Origin: Quercus robur
Taxonomy: Eukaryota; Streptophyta; Magnoliopsida; Fagales; Fagaceae
Assembly: GCF_932294415.1 (NCBI RefSeq)
Contig: NC_065543.1
Location: 31,267,530 to 31,331,529 of the forward strand
Direction of reading: 5' to 3'
DNA length: 64,000 bases
Shown: piece after piece, positions 1-16,769 of the stretch
How the letters are laid out: each line of letters begins with the position of its first letter
How positions within the stretch are numbered: position 1 is the stretch's first letter
Notes under the pieces: model-generated
What the model was told of the DNA's origin: nothing
Database searches by the model: none
The model's input: only the letters and a program-made list of their open reading frames with translations
Translations under genes and position numbers: made by a program

Positions 1-2080
1 GGGAAATTTTGGGAACATGTGGTTTGGAGGGTATAAAGGGATTTCCAGCGGAACCCTCTGAAGTAGACTTAAAATTTGACATCTGTCTTGGGATGTTAAA
101 TCCTACTTCCTAGGGCCCAAATCTCAGTTGCAGTATTAGGATTCCTCCTTAATACCTACCTTAATCCCATTGGCTAAATACAATCTCAGAATTCTTAGCA
201 TTTAATGCATGATTATGTTGATTTTTACCCATGTGTGACATTGCCCAAAGAAGCAAAGCAACCCCAAAAGCAAGTCTCCCATTTTAGGCCAAATCCTAGG
301 ATAATTAAGTCTGTTGTCGTGCCCCGAATTAGTCCTACCTTTTGGACTTTTGCTAATCAATCCCTTAAGCTTCACTATAAAAGGGAACTATCATCAACTC
401 ATGGAGGATAACAAATCTTATCATAAAATTCCTAATCCATCATACTATTTTCAATCCAGAAGTTAGTCCCTTAGTTCAGAAACTAGCCTTTAGTCTATAA
501 ATGCTCATATACACTTACCCATAAACGTCACATTCTATCTTCTTAGAAAATCCCAACACCTTAAAAGTAGACACCAAACCCCTCTGAAATTTTCAATTTT
601 CTTGTCACTTGCCTTGTGGTTCAACTCTCCCCAAGCTCATAAATCATTCCCTTAGCCCACATTCACTTAGCCTCAAACATTCCCTTTCTTTTTCTGCATA
701 TTCACAACCCATAAATGTTTCATAATTAGTCACAAATAACTCTTTACCCATAAAAGTCTTAGCCTCAACATTAACTCCATCACACCACCACAAGCTTAAA
801 TACCCACTCACTCAAAAATAGCCTACACTACACCATTCATGCCCCACATATAGATATTCTAAAAATCTTAGTTTAATATGTGCTGCACTGAGCTGGAATC
901 TCTCTCTCTTCATTCCATCCTATTTTTTCCTCTTTTACTTGCAATTATGAAGCCTTTAATCCTTGTTTATTGTTATTATGATGAAAGTCATAATGTTTTG
1001 GATACTATGGAAGTTTTCTCTCATGATAACTTGATAATAATAAGAAAAATATATGATTTTTACCATGTAAACACACTTATTAACCTGTCAGACGTCTGCT
1101 GCTGGAGGTTTGTCATGTTCTCTACTGAACCATTTTTCTCTTGTGTACTTGTCATAATGGACCCACTTTTATATTAATCGACTATGGAGGAAATGCATAA
1201 TTTTTATTATGAAAATATATTTATTAATTTTCCAAGCATTTACCGTTAGACATTTCTCTTGCTTATCGCTAGACTATTATTTAAGCACTTGTTGTGATGG
1301 GCTATCCTTTGTGCTAGCTTATCTTTGTAGGGGGTATTTTTGGGCCTTATTATAATCTTTGTTGGATGCAACCTAGACCTTGAGCAAAATGGGCCCTTCA
1401 CACTTCACCGATAACCTTTGGGCCATGTTTCAAGCCTAAAGTCAAGTCTCAGTCTTGACTCCCCTAACATCACATGGGCGACAATAAAAAACGCCCCCAA
1501 CACAATGCAGTTTCACTTAATTGACAATTACACACACTCCTTTGGATACATTAGGCTAAAGATATTTTATAGTCCAACAATCCAAAGCTATGCTTAACCT
1601 TCACTAACATAATGTAATTACAATTATATTGAAATATTCAAAGGTGTGGAAGTTTTGTTTTCTTCTAAAGAAAAATATGACTTAAAATTTATGATAAACA
1701 ATGATAGTCACATGACTCACATAGACTAAGGGGAAATGCATACCCCTATGAAATCTAATAAAGTGCAAGCACCTAAAACGGCTGAAAATGACCAAAAGGG
1801 AAAACTTTTAAGGAAGTGGACATATAAACTAAACGTATATAGAATGACTAGGGTCACAAGTAATTTAGTCCAAGTATATGATAAGGCAATTCATCTAAGC
1901 ATGATGACTTTGAATCAGCACAAGCCCAGTTTGATATTTTGGTTATTGCCAAGTTTTTCAGTGTTTGTATGTAAATTTAACAATTAGTTAAAATGTGCAC
2001 AATTTAGGTCTCACCCATTTAACATGTATGCGAATTGAACAATTAGTTAAATGCACAATTTAGGTCTCTCCTAGATTAAT
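1..2080. other. Intergenic, no gene recognised
   Basis: AT-rich DNA with only short open frames that resemble nothing I know. Phrases such as 'cccataaa' recur in 480-780, giving a weakly repetitive look. A 30-35 bp segment (aacaattagttaaa...gcacaatttaggtctc) occurs twice, near 1979-2013 and 2038-2068, as a degenerate tandem repeat. The region may be old transposon sequence, but I see no ends. Confidence 0.5.
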
Positions 2081-2208
2081 GGTCCATTTGAATTGAGGGG
2101 GAGAAAGGAGGAGTAGAGTAGATTTAGCCCAAAATTATCCTATTTTTAGGCAACTCTACTTTACTCTCCTCCAATCCCCTTCCTTTCTCCCTCTATCCAA
2201 AAGGGCCC
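2081..2208. mobile_element. Foldback MITE, about 130 bp
   Basis: The two halves are long imperfect inverted repeats. The left end reads ggtccatttgaattgag then a purine-rich gggggagaaaggaggag. The right end, reverse complemented, reads gggcccttttggatag then agggagaaaggaagggg. The size and the 'tccattt/tccaaa' ends fit a non-autonomous DNA transposon of hAT type. A target-site duplication was not identified. Confidence 0.6.
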
Positions 2209-2351
2209 TAAATGAATTGGATGGCTAATGGCCATGGGTACCAAACACAAATTTAAACAGACAACCAGTCTAATTGCCACCTACTTTTGACACAAAAATA
2301 AAAGTTAAAAGGATTAAAATAATACATTTGAAATGCTTGGAACAAGATAGT

Positions 2352-2381
2352 TTTTTTTTTTTTTTTTTTGATTGAGAAGAA
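2352..2381 (-). mobile_element. Poly(A)-only retroposon with 13-bp TSD
   Basis: A T-run plus gattgagaagaa is flanked by perfect direct repeats of ggaacaagatagt (2339-2351 and 2382-2394). On the minus strand this is a 12-nt 3' end followed by poly(A), as expected for an extremely 5'-truncated LINE or SINE insertion. Confidence 0.7.
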
Positions 2382-2394
2382 GGAACAAGATAGT

Positions 2395-3344
2395 ATTTCA
2401 ACCTCAATTCAAATACTTCAATTGACAATGTGAAAAAATAACAACTGGAAACAAAACAAAGATAAATAAAAAACAAACTCATAAGCCAATCTAATCCTAT
2501 CAGATCCTAAAGACAGAGAGCTCATAAATTTTGTGGATAATTCCTATATCACCCCCAGTAATCCTTAATCACAAAGCTCCCTTTTCCTTCAACCAATAAG
2601 CCACTTCTCTAATTCTCTTCACCAAGTTATATTACCTTTCTTGTGGAGTAACCCTTGCGGCATGCAATTGATGCACAACTAACACCATTTCCGGCTCATA
2701 AAAATGTTCACTCAACTTCAAAGAGCTCCTTCACCACTCTCCCATCTCAAAACCCACCCTCCAAAACCCCCATTTTTTTTCCCCGCCAAGAAATCTGAGT
2801 CTCTTTTTAACAAAAAAGTATAAAGATAACAAATACTTCAGAATTGAATGTGGAACATTAGGTTTGTGAGGAAATAAACTAGAATAAAGCAACTAGTTGG
2901 TAGGAAGATTTTTCCTATAAAAAAAAAAAGTTGGGAGCAAGATTCCCTTTATAACTTAAGATCCCAATAATTAATAAATTAAATGATTTATAATTGTAAA
3001 TTGATTCGATAGAGTGAAAATTACAATTTCATAGATAAAAAATGGAGCTAGATGGCCAAGCTCAAAATCTTTGTTCTTTTCCACAAGAATATATTATTTT
3101 TGAAAATATTGGGCTACTGGCAGCCAAATTTCCAATGCACCCTAACAAACGGACATGAAGAGATATTTTTGCATATTTTTTATGCATTCATGAGGTGGAA
3201 TGGATTGAATTAAGTCAGTCCAAATTGAACCATTACTGTAGGTTACATCACCAACTTGAAATTATGCCCTATTCACGGGCTCCTTTTTTGACCAGCAACT
3301 TGTCTAATCAGAAGGGGACCAATCTTCTACGGGTAGGGCCTGAA
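2395..3344. other. Intergenic, possible decayed coding fragment on minus strand
   Basis: The minus strand of about 2500-2780 has a less AT-rich, exon-like composition, but no frame stays open and I recognise no family. Nothing else stands out. Confidence 0.3.
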
Positions 3345-3359
3345 CTCATTGTCCTCTTT

Positions 3360-3388
3360 TTTTCCTTTTTTTTCTTTTTTTTGATGAG
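3360..3388 (-). mobile_element. Poly(A)-only retroposon with 15-bp TSD
   Basis: A T-rich run ending in gatgag lies between perfect direct repeats ctcattgtcctcttt at 3345-3359 and 3389-3403. The structure matches the 2352 insertion: a minus-strand A-tail with only a few bases of element. Confidence 0.65.
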
Positions 3389-3540
3389 CTCATTGTCCTC
3401 TTTAACCTTTTGTTTTTCTTTTTGTTATTTTCTCCCCTTCCCGTTTTGTTCTAGGACAAGTATGGACCATCCAAACTCGATTAGGATAAAGTTCCACTAA
3501 TCTATGCTCCTCCTTTTCTTCCTCAAATTCTTTTCCTTTC

Positions 3541-3571
3541 AATTCTCAAAAAAAAAAAAAAAAAAAAAAAA
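3541..3571 (+). mobile_element. Poly(A)-only retroposon with 16-bp TSD
   Basis: The bases aattctc followed by a long A-run are flanked by direct repeats aaattcttttcctttc at 3525-3540 and 3572-3587. The plus-strand orientation is the mirror of the insertions at 2352 and 3360. Confidence 0.7.
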
Positions 3572-3599
3572 AAATTCTTTTCCTTTCGGCTTTTGCTCT

Positions 3600-4860
3600 A
3601 ATTTATGGGACTAAAAAATGTCGAATCTTTGACACTTTTAATTCAATTGGGAAAAGTGAGTAGAAAATGAACAAGATTTCTCTTCAAATTAGTTTAGAGT
3701 GAAATCATTCAAACTTCTCTTGTACATTTTCACTATATGTAAATTTTGAAAATCTAACCATTGTATTACATATTGTTTATGCTCTTCACATACATGTCAA
3801 ATTTCATTCAAATCAGATGTTATTTACTATTCAATTAATAAACTTATTTTTTATGCATAATTTTATACTACAAAAAATTAAAATTTAAACATTTGATTAA
3901 TAACATAACTATTGATCTTTGATTTTTTTGAAATTTTGCAAGAATAGAAGATATAATAAAAACATACAATCCAACGGTTAGATTTTCAAAATTCACATTT
4001 AATAAAAAAATATAAGAGGAGTTTGAAGGTTTCTATCCAAATTATTTTGGAAAGAAACCTTTTTCGGTACAAAATATTCCATTGTTCCTTATTTAATTTA
4101 ATAAGCTTATGTATACAACATTTTTCATAATTTTTTTTCACAATTATTGACATAACTGAAAATGATATATGAGCTACATAATAGTAATAGTAATATTAAT
4201 TGCTTCAATCATAACTTGACAACTTAACAAATTATGAAAAATTGTATAAAAAAAAACATTATTTTTAATGAGAAATTTTGTTCTTATCATCAATTAGGAA
4301 TAAGAAAGTGTTGTTTATTTAAATTCCAGTCAAATTCTGAGGAAAATGCTAGTTGCTAGTGTATAGGAAAAAAGAAAAAGAAAAAGGAATATGTTAGTTG
4401 TTGGAAACTAGCTTAAAAAAATCAAACAACTAAATAAAAAACAGTTCTTTCTCTCTCCTCTCATCACTTTGTTTTAGTCTCTTTGCTTCTCTCTCAAAGA
4501 CTCAAACGTCTCACATAACCCAAACAAAAAATACAAAACAAAATCCAATTCTTATTATAACAACAAAGTTGAATTAGAACAACAAAAAAAGGAAAAAAAA
4601 AAAAAAAAGAAGAAGAAGATAGGCCGATCTGACTTAGTTTGGTGGTGGGGAGGCAAACGAGGTGGTGCTGCATGGTGACTCCATCAGTTTTGTCCTTCCG
4701 ATGACTCAATCTCGACCAACCTTCTCTCAAGGATATGCAGCGTTCTGTAGAAAAAGAAAAAAAAAAAAAGGCCAGTGTGGAGGTCCTGGAGGAGACGAGG
4801 TAGAAAAAGAAAAGAAAATTAGAAATCATATGGATGAAAAATAAAATAAAGAATAAGAAA
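3600..4860. other. Intergenic AT-rich DNA, possible MITE at 4105-4265
   Basis: No gene seen. Around 4105-4265 there are foldback-like ends (acaacatttttcataatt ... aattatgaaaaattgt), probably a diverged member of the MITE family described at 4868. The A-rich stretches at 4590-4610 and 4750-4770 create only spurious reading frames. Confidence 0.4.
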
Positions 4861-4867
4861 TTAAAAT

Positions 4868-5048
4868 TAAGAAATGCTACTATAATATTTTCACTATATT
4901 TTCATAATAAATCTTAAGTGAAAGATTGTTATTGGCTATTATTAGTGAGTAAACAAATAATTTCAATGACGAGTGCAAATTAGGACCAACAAAAACTTAT
5001 CACATAAGATTTATTGTGAAAAATATTGTGAATGTAGTATTTTTAATT
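4868..5048. mobile_element. Foldback MITE, 'cacaatattttcacaac' family, copy 1
   Basis: The ends are inverted: aaatgctactataatattttcac on the left and gtgaatgtagtatttttaa on the right. The interior keeps a family signature, 'ttattggct...' and 'taagatttattgtgaaa'. Related copies occur at about 9866, 47985 and 56503. Confidence 0.55.
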
Positions 5049-5823
5049 AAAATTAGATGACATATAGCTCACTACATCTTTATCACACAAGTGCTTCACA
5101 GATTTGTTAAAAAAATATTATTAGGAAAAAATTTTAAATTTTTACTATTGGGAGATTTAAATAATATGGTTATTGAGTATTTGAAAAAAATAGCCATTAG
5201 AAATGAACAAAGGAAGATTGAAAAAGCAAACAAAGAAATATTTTAAAAAAAATGAAGAAATAATATTTAATTGGATAGATAAAAGGATAGAAAGTTTATT
5301 GGAAAGTGTATTTAAAAAAGTAGATAGCTAAAATATAAAAATAAACTGTTCATTCTCCAAAGAGTACAAAAATTTAAAGAGCCTATTAAAGATGCTCTTA
5401 AGGAGAAAAATTCATTTGAAGTTGCTACAGTGCTCTCCATGTCAAGAGAGCTACTATAGCAACTCTAAGAAGAAGAAAAAAATATAGAGGTAAAGAGATG
5501 GTTGGAGGATTTTTTTTTTTTTTTTTTTTTTTTTTGTTTTTCTATCCAAAAATGACTTTAGAGAGCCTGTTGGATATGCTCTTATGGGGTAGAGCAAGAT
5601 GGCCCCATACCAGTACTACTTTTTCCCAACAAAACATCTTCAATAAAAGCTAAAATCTTACTTAGTCAATAATTTTTAGGCTGACAAGTGTATATCTTTG
5701 ATTTATTAGCGTTAAAATTAAAACTATTAAGCTAGCTTTTTGCTTATTAGTTTTGGACTAGCTAATAAGCTAACTTCTCTTTTCATTTGATTCCAAAAAA
5801 AAAAATTAAAATTAAAGAAAAAA
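5049..5823. other. Intergenic with MITE-like ends near 5378 and 5580
   Basis: The text agagcctattaaagatgctc at 5378 and gagcctgttggatatgctc near 5564 resemble the ends of common 'gagcatctccaacag' MITEs. A 25-30 nt T-run lies near 5511-5535. No gene seen. Confidence 0.35.
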
Positions 5824-6262
5824 GCTAAGGTTATTTTGGTAAATAGCATTTGTTTTCTATTTTCAAAAACTTGTTTTTGGGAATTAAAAAATAATAATTT
5901 TCTTATATTTTTTAAATAAAAAACATGTTTGATTAGTTGAAATTAAAAAAAAAAAAAAGGTTTTTGAAGAAAAAAATATAAAATACTGAAATATGTTGTT
6001 ATTAGGATTCGAACTTTGGCACTAACTCATTAAATGGAATGGATTCATTAAATCAAATTCATGTTTTCATTGGCTTTGAAAACTAGAAACTAAAAACAAC
6101 ATTTTGCTTGTTTTCAATTTCCTTCACAAATTGAGTTTTGGGAATAATTTTTGTTTTCTATTCATTTTAGGTTATCAAACAAGTTTTTTAGTCTCAAAAA
6201 TAGAAAATTGTTTTTGGAAACAAAAAATAAGAGAAAAACACAATTACCAAACATACCCTAAC
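5824..6262. mobile_element. hAT-like MITE, 430-bp family, copy 1
   Basis: The ends are inverted: gctaaggttattttggtaa and the complement of ttaccaaacataccctaac. The interior aligns over its length to 16770-17201, for example attttcaaaaacttgttttt, taggattcgaactttggcac and ttatcaaacaagttttttag. It has no coding capacity. Confidence 0.7.
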
Positions 6263-6290
6263 TTTTTGGCTTTTTGGTTTGGTAATATTG

Positions 6291-6605
6291 GCAATGTTTG
6301 GATCCACGTTTCTTCCACGTTTGCGTCTGCGTTTGTTCCTTTTTTTTTTTTTTTTTTTGGTTTTCACGCGTTTTGAGTGTTGCGTTGCGGTTACTGTTCA
6401 ATGAACAGTAACCGCAAATGTTGACTTCTGCAGTAAACAGTGCAAATATGCACTGTTCACGGACCCACAAATTTCATTTTTTATCAATTTTTTCATTAAA
6501 AATGGGTCCCACAGCACTATTCACACATTTAAAAATTATTTTGCTACAGTGTTTTCAGTTTTCAGTTTTCAGTTTCAGCAAAATAAGTTCTATCCAAACA
6601 CACCC
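6291..6605. mobile_element. MITE with tgtttggat ends and internal palindrome
   Basis: The left end gcaatgtttggatcc and the right end (reverse complement gggtgtgtttggatag) are terminal inverted repeats. A perfect palindrome of 14-bp arms around one base lies at 6387-6415 (gcggttactgttca / tgaacagtaaccgc). The tail 'cagttttcag...cagcaaaataag' recurs in a second copy at 35268-35445. Confidence 0.65.
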
Positions 6606-7331
6606 ATTAGTTTGGGATGCACTTATAAGCCAACTTATTTTTTTTTTCTTTTTTTTTTAATACTATTTGTGGATCTCACGTGAGTTACTTACTTATTTTA
6701 TTTAGCTTTTATCTTTTATCTTTTATCTATAGTATTTTCAACAAAAAGCTAGATAAACTATTTCCAAATATATACAATTAAATTTATATAAATTTTTTAA
6801 AACCTCTTTTTTTTTTCTCATTTTTTAAAGTACAAATATACGTTAACATACTTTTAGCAAACAATTTTTAACAAAAAATTAAATAAGTTGTTCTGAAATG
6901 GACACCAACTAGTTACCATCATTAACATGGGTGAAATTCTATTGTTTGATAATTTGAAAAATAACAATAGTAACTTTAGTATAAGATCAGTAAAGGTAAC
7001 TGATAGTTATCAACAAAAATAAATAAATAAAGGTAACCGTTAATTCAAAGCAAATTTTTTATAGGTAGAGTATAACCATGTCCGTAGATATAAGCTTCTT
7101 TATTTATTTATTTATTTATTTTGGAGCAGAGTCTGTAGATATAAGCTTCTAATCCTAGACTATTAGACTTTAAATTTCCATGCCTAGACAATACTATACA
7201 CAAAGTATGGTCTATTTTTAGACTTCTTGACCTAAAAATAAATAAGAAGGTTTGTGATTCATTTCTAAATGGAATAAATATTAATATAATACAATGCATC
7301 ATTAAATTAGTTTAATGTATTAGAATGAAGT
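6606..7331. other. Intergenic, nothing recognised
   Basis: AT-rich sequence with a (ttta)n run near 7100-7120. No gene or clear element seen. Confidence 0.4.
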
Positions 7332-7510
7332 GGGTTCCAGTTAGCTCAACTGGTAAAATTTCTGATGGTTGAATAAGAGATTTGAAGTTTAATCAAATCC
7401 CCGCCTACACCAAAAATCGATTGGTGTCTTGATCTGATGATAAAGAGCTATCATCAAGAACATATGCCATAGGTTAAAACACTCTTTAAAAAAATAAAAA
7501 ATAAAAAATA
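7332..7510 (+). mobile_element. tRNA-derived SINE, full-length-like
   Basis: It starts gggttccag and has a Pol III box A-like tagctcaactgg at 7342-7353, then a degenerate box B region (gaagtttaatcaaatcc). The tRNA-unrelated body includes gattggtgtcttgatctgatg, and the element ends in an A-rich tail (ttaaaaaaataaaaa...). A shorter copy with the same order of motifs lies at 36988-37110. Confidence 0.7.
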
Positions 7511-7672
7511 AGTGGAAGATAATGTGGTATTTATTTCTGTCTTCAAATTGGCAAACCAATATGTACATTAGGATTTTCCAAAGACCCGTTCAAATCGACT
7601 TGACTCGTTGGGATTTGGATGGTTTCAATAGTTGGCAGCGGATTGAAGTCTCCAAATACTTAGGGGCTGTTT

Positions 7673-8651
7673 GGATTTATGATTTCCATAACTCATAACT
7701 ATGTTTGCATCACCCGTAACTCAAAATATGTGGATCCTACAGCTGAGAAGTGTGTTTGGCATCATAACTCAGTTTTTGTTTCCATCACTCAATTATCTGA
7801 TTTTTGAATGATGAATTATGGAAACTGAAAACACATTTTAGGTGTTTTCAGTTTCCAAAACTCTATTTCCAATGGCAATTTTGTAATTTTTCAGCACAAA
7901 CGAGTCGCACTATCAGTGTCCCGTCCAACTGAAAACACCTTTTGCCTTTACTCTCTATTTCTCTATTCTCCGTTTCCTTACTCTTCTCTCTATTCTGGTT
8001 GTTTTTCTCTAATCTATCTCTTCTCGTCTGTGGTGGCGTTTCAATGGTGGAGTTGGGTATTGATGTGTGGCGTTTCGGTGGTGAAGTTGAATCGATGGCT
8101 AGAGTTGAATTAGTGGCCAGCGTTTCAATGGTGGGTTTTGTCTATGGGTCTGTTTCAGCGGGGGTGGGTCTCGTCTATGGGTTTAGGTTGTGGCCGTGGG
8201 TTTTAGATCGGGTTTCAAGTTGTGGGTTTCCAGTGGGCATGGGCCGTGGGTTTGATTATGGTGGTATATGGTTTGAGATTTGAGAAGTGGGTATGATTGT
8301 GGTGGTCACTGGTGTGGGTTTGGTATTTGGTTTGAGATTTTAGAAGTGGGTGTGATTATGGTTTGGCCGTGGATTTGGGGTTTGGTGCGTTGGGTTGATT
8401 CGGTGGTTGTTCAAGGGCTGTGGATTATGGTGGTGTTTGTAAGTTTTGGTTTGGCCGTTGATTATGGTGGTGTTTGCTCTAACCAAGTTTCAAGTATAGG
8501 GTTCACAAAAAGTTGAAAATTTTGAGTGATGACAAGTTGAGTAATGTATGTCAAACAGACTTCGGGTAAGGAGTTAGGGTATTTTAAGTGATGAATGATG
8601 AAAATTAAATGAGGAGTTATTAATGATGAAAAAAAAAATCCAAATAGGGCT
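7673..8651. mobile_element. Non-autonomous hAT-like element with GT-rich cargo
   Basis: The terminal inverted repeats ggctgtttggattt and (complement) gccctatttggattt bound about 980 bp. The left arm is AT-rich. The interior shifts to CT-rich (7950-8020) and then strongly G/T-rich (8030-8500) sequence such as gtttcaatggtgg. This leaves the plus strand open for two overlapping frames of 113 and 78 codons; their Gly/Val/Trp-rich translations look like composition effects rather than proteins. Confidence 0.55.
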
Positions 8652-9760
8652 TTATCCTTTCAGTTTGAGTGTTGGTTTCTTGGACTGGAATATATCCAAC
8701 GCAACCAAGCCGACCGACAGAGATCTTTTGCATAAACTCATTTTTGAGATAAAATGCATTCACCAAAAAAATAATTAATAATAATAATAAATAAACTAAG
8801 GGAAAGGAAAAGGACATGTCAACCTTGAGGAATGGTCCCTTCTGCTGCAAATGACAAATCACGCGCGTGCCTTTTTGGGTCTGCGAAGTTAGTCCATGCG
8901 TCAGGCAGTGTACTCTAGCGGAAAAAAAAAAAAATCAAAATGGGTACTATGGTAATTTTAACAAGTAAATTGTAAAGAATAATTATCATTAATATAATAT
9001 GCCAATTTCTTTAAATTTAATTAATAATATTTTAAATTTTGTGAATAGAATTTGATTTAAAAGATTATGTTCACGTTATTGATATCGTCCAACTATTACG
9101 TGTAATTTTTCTATTTTACTTTTTATCATCTATACTTACTATATATAAAAGGATTTATTTTTTAACTGGATTTTTTTGTGATTCAAAGATACATTTATTA
9201 ATGAATAGTAAATTTATTTAGAAATAGGGTCATAAATGTTAAATAACAAATTTCATTTTGAATTCAAAATGAGAACTCCTAAAATTTAGAATTTTTTTTC
9301 CCTTCATGTTCAAAAAAGAAATTACAATTACTACTTATCTATAAAGTTTATCATTTTTATTTGTTTGAAAAATAAAAAAAAATTAATAAAAAAATTTTAA
9401 AAATATATTTCTAAATTATAATAGATGCAAATTATTCATTTTTACCAAAAAAAAAAATAAAAGAGTCTCTGAGCACGTGTATGAGCGCGCACTCAAAGAA
9501 TAGTATATAATAATATGATGGATAAATTGAGTGATGCCTAATAAAAAGAGTGAAATGATTTACCTTACACCATTCTTTGTATAAATTATAAAAATAAGCA
9601 CAAAAAAAAAACAATTTTCAGCTTGTTTTAGTTTATTAATTATGTATGTACTTTTTAAAAAAAAATATAACTATACTTATATCCACTCCAAGTCTCCAAT
9701 TAATTAATGAAAAAACAAGGTTGTACTCAACAAGCCAAAATACTCACATAAAATTTGTAA

Positions 9761-9801
<41 letters not shown>

Positions 9802-9865
9802 GCAAATATAGCAATAACAAGGAAATTACAAATTTTTATAAACTATATAAATTGACGTGTCACTC
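8652..9865. other. Intergenic AT-rich DNA with (TA)n microsatellite
   Basis: No gene seen. A (TA)n run of about 34 bp lies at 9765-9798. The sequence otherwise has short A- and T-runs only. Confidence 0.4.
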
Positions 9866-10038
9866 AACACAAAAACATATTTTTACAATATTTTCTCAAC
9901 AAATTATAGATGATTAGTTGTTATTGGTTCAAATTTAAGCATACCACTAAATTTACTTTTTTGTCCTACCGATAACAATTCATAATTACGTGTCATTTAA
10001 GATTTATTATGAAAGTGTTGTGAAAATATTGCCCACGT
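9866..10038. mobile_element. Foldback MITE, 'cacaatattttcacaac' family, copy 2
   Basis: The left part (acaatattttctcaacaaa) and right part (tttattatgaaagtgttgtgaaaatatt) are inverted relative to one another. The core 'agttgttattggttcaaattt' is shared with the copy at 47985. It ends about 160 bp before the BGLU-A TATA box, so it may sit in that promoter. Confidence 0.6.
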
Positions 10039-10194
10039 CACAACTCTCCAAAAAGATAGCTCAATATTTTATTGCTAGTTGTTGAAATGAATATTAATTA
10101 TATTCCTTGTCCCCAAATTATAAATTGCCAACGCATCTTATTGACCATTATACTCTTCTGAATTAAATCCAAATTCTCTGTATTATTGCTTGTC

Positions 10195-10201
10195 TATATA
10201 A
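10195..10201 (+). promoter_or_regulatory. TATA box of BGLU-A
   Basis: TATATAA lies 112 bp before the start codon and is followed by attgctcactc and a CT-dinucleotide-rich leader. The same block precedes the second copy at 18043, and obvious similarity between the two promoters fades upstream of it. Confidence 0.65.
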
Positions 10202-15106
<4,905 letters not shown>

Positions 15107-16204
15107 GCAGCCAGCTATGTTCTTGTTAATTAGAAATGGTGTTATGCAGTAAACTATAACTAATATCAAGGTACTAATGCAGGTGCTAAGGTTCTTCCCT
15201 TCTGTTTACTTCTACATTAATAAAGCTTTTTTTCTTTTTCTTTCTTAAACTGTAATCATATGGAAATAACCATGAAATTTTAAGAATGTCTTTCGATGAC
15301 TTCTGCAATGATTGTTATGGCCTTGTGATGCGCACACCAAACATATGCAACCCTTATAGTTTACCAATGAGTACAGGGGACATTTTGCGAGGGTAAAATG
15401 CTAGTAAACTGCTTGGATTTGTAAATGCCAAAAGAAATGAAGGTGCAGAAAAAGTAGCATAGAATTCAAGACAAGTTTACAGGGAGATACATCCTAATCT
15501 CAATTCTTAAATAGTGATAGCCAAGAAAATGTTAAAAAAAAATTCACTTGATAACAATCAAATTTAACACAACACTTGGGGCAACTCAGGACAATCCCTT
15601 GTGAGAAACCTAAACTAGATGTGCATTCCAAAGATACTCTCTTTCTTATCAAATCATCAACCGGTTGCTCATTCTTTATGTTATTAAGAACTTAAAAGAT
15701 TCAATCTATGTTTAAGAAAGATAGCATCTTGTCACTGTATGATAAAATTACAGGACAACAACACTTTATGAGAAAATGGTTTCACCTATCTTATCATTGC
15801 TTATCTGAATTCTTCGGCAAATGCTACCTCAGTTTATGAATCATTTAACATGGTGAAGTCTTGCTTTTTAGTTTTGTTTTTCCCACCAAAGCTGAACCTA
15901 TAGCTAGCTGGCAGCATTTCCTTTTATCATAGTTTTTTCAAATTTTGCATATTCTAATTGACATGTTTTCTCATGCTTAGATATCACATAAGCTATATTT
16001 TTAAGCCATTAGTCCTATTTATCGTTCACATTTTGTCTCCAGTTCCACTTCCAAACCATAATTTTAATGATCAAAAAACAAAAATGAGCTGCTCCAGCCT
16101 CCAGCAATCTTCTTCTTTGGACTGAATAAATGCTTCAAGGAACTCCTTAAGGAACTGAAAAATAAAGAAAGAAACAAAATATAGCTTACATAAAAATCAA
16201 AAGA
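15107..16204. other. 3' flank of BGLU-A, duplicated at 22411-23533
   Basis: Apart from small indels this stretch aligns throughout to the region between BGLU-B and EXO1 (for example gcaaatgctacctcagttt and tttccttttatcatag). It contains a poly(A) signal AATAAA at 15229-15234, 123 nt after the stop. No gene of its own is visible. Confidence 0.75.
15229..15234 (+). terminator. Poly(A) signal of BGLU-A
   Basis: AATAAA sits within cattaataaagc, at a normal distance after the stop codon. Copy B has AATAAT at the matching place (22574-22579). Confidence 0.55.
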
Positions 16205-16522
16205 TTAAAGAAAAGAAATTCAAGATACTGCTCTTTTTACTCTCAGAGCTCTTGCTATTACTTTTCTTTGACTTCTCAATTTTCCCTCTCCTTTTTCTAT
16301 CACTGTCCTTTTTAGGCTTAGAATTTACACTCACTTGGGATGCCAAATTTATGCACAGGATGTCGGAGTCTTCTACCTCAGTTATACATGAAACTTGTTC
16401 ATGCTATCTGATCTGAGTGAATATTCCTGAGCCCTTCTTTTCCTAGAAGATTTGCCAAGAACCTCTAATGGAGTACTGCTATATAGAGTAACACACAAGA
16501 CGTCCAAATTTTCAACACCAAT
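16205..16522 (-). pseudogene. EXO1P: EXO1 last-exon fragment (truncated duplicate)
   Basis: This matches the 3' 315 bp or so of EXO1 exon 12 (23534-23848). The minus frame at 16522-16382 reads VENLDVLCVT, then STPLEV and KSSRKRR, as in the intact gene ([10 protein letters not shown]...KSSRKRR). The frame then shifts at the segment matching LSDICSD and the original stop region is altered. Homology ends at about 16522, where the sequence switches to repeats resembling the DNA upstream of BGLU-A. It is the downstream edge of the tandem duplication and cannot encode a nuclease, since the catalytic domain is absent. Confidence 0.85.
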
Positions 16523-16769
16523 CACGAAAAGATAATTCAATATTTTATTATTAGTTGTTGAAGTGATCTTAATTAAATTCACTACCAAGTCAAATTGTAA
16601 ACTATGGGATAAAGATATTAAAGCAATTTCAATATGCCTTATAAATGGACATGTCACCAACCACGAAAAGATGATTTAGTATTTACTATTTATTGTTAGT
16701 TTCTCTAAAAAACAAAGGTATTTATTGTTAGTTGTAGAATTTTTTTTTTTTTTTTTTTTTTTAGAATAG

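Noticed and set aside
7332-7410. Functional tRNA gene
   Set aside because: The box A-like stretch is good, but the T-arm and acceptor pairing are missing and a SINE body with an A-rich tail follows.
7942-8516. Gly/Val/Trp-rich frames of 113 and 78 codons
   Set aside because: They lie inside a TIR-bounded element, overlap in composition-driven G/T-rich DNA and resemble no protein family.
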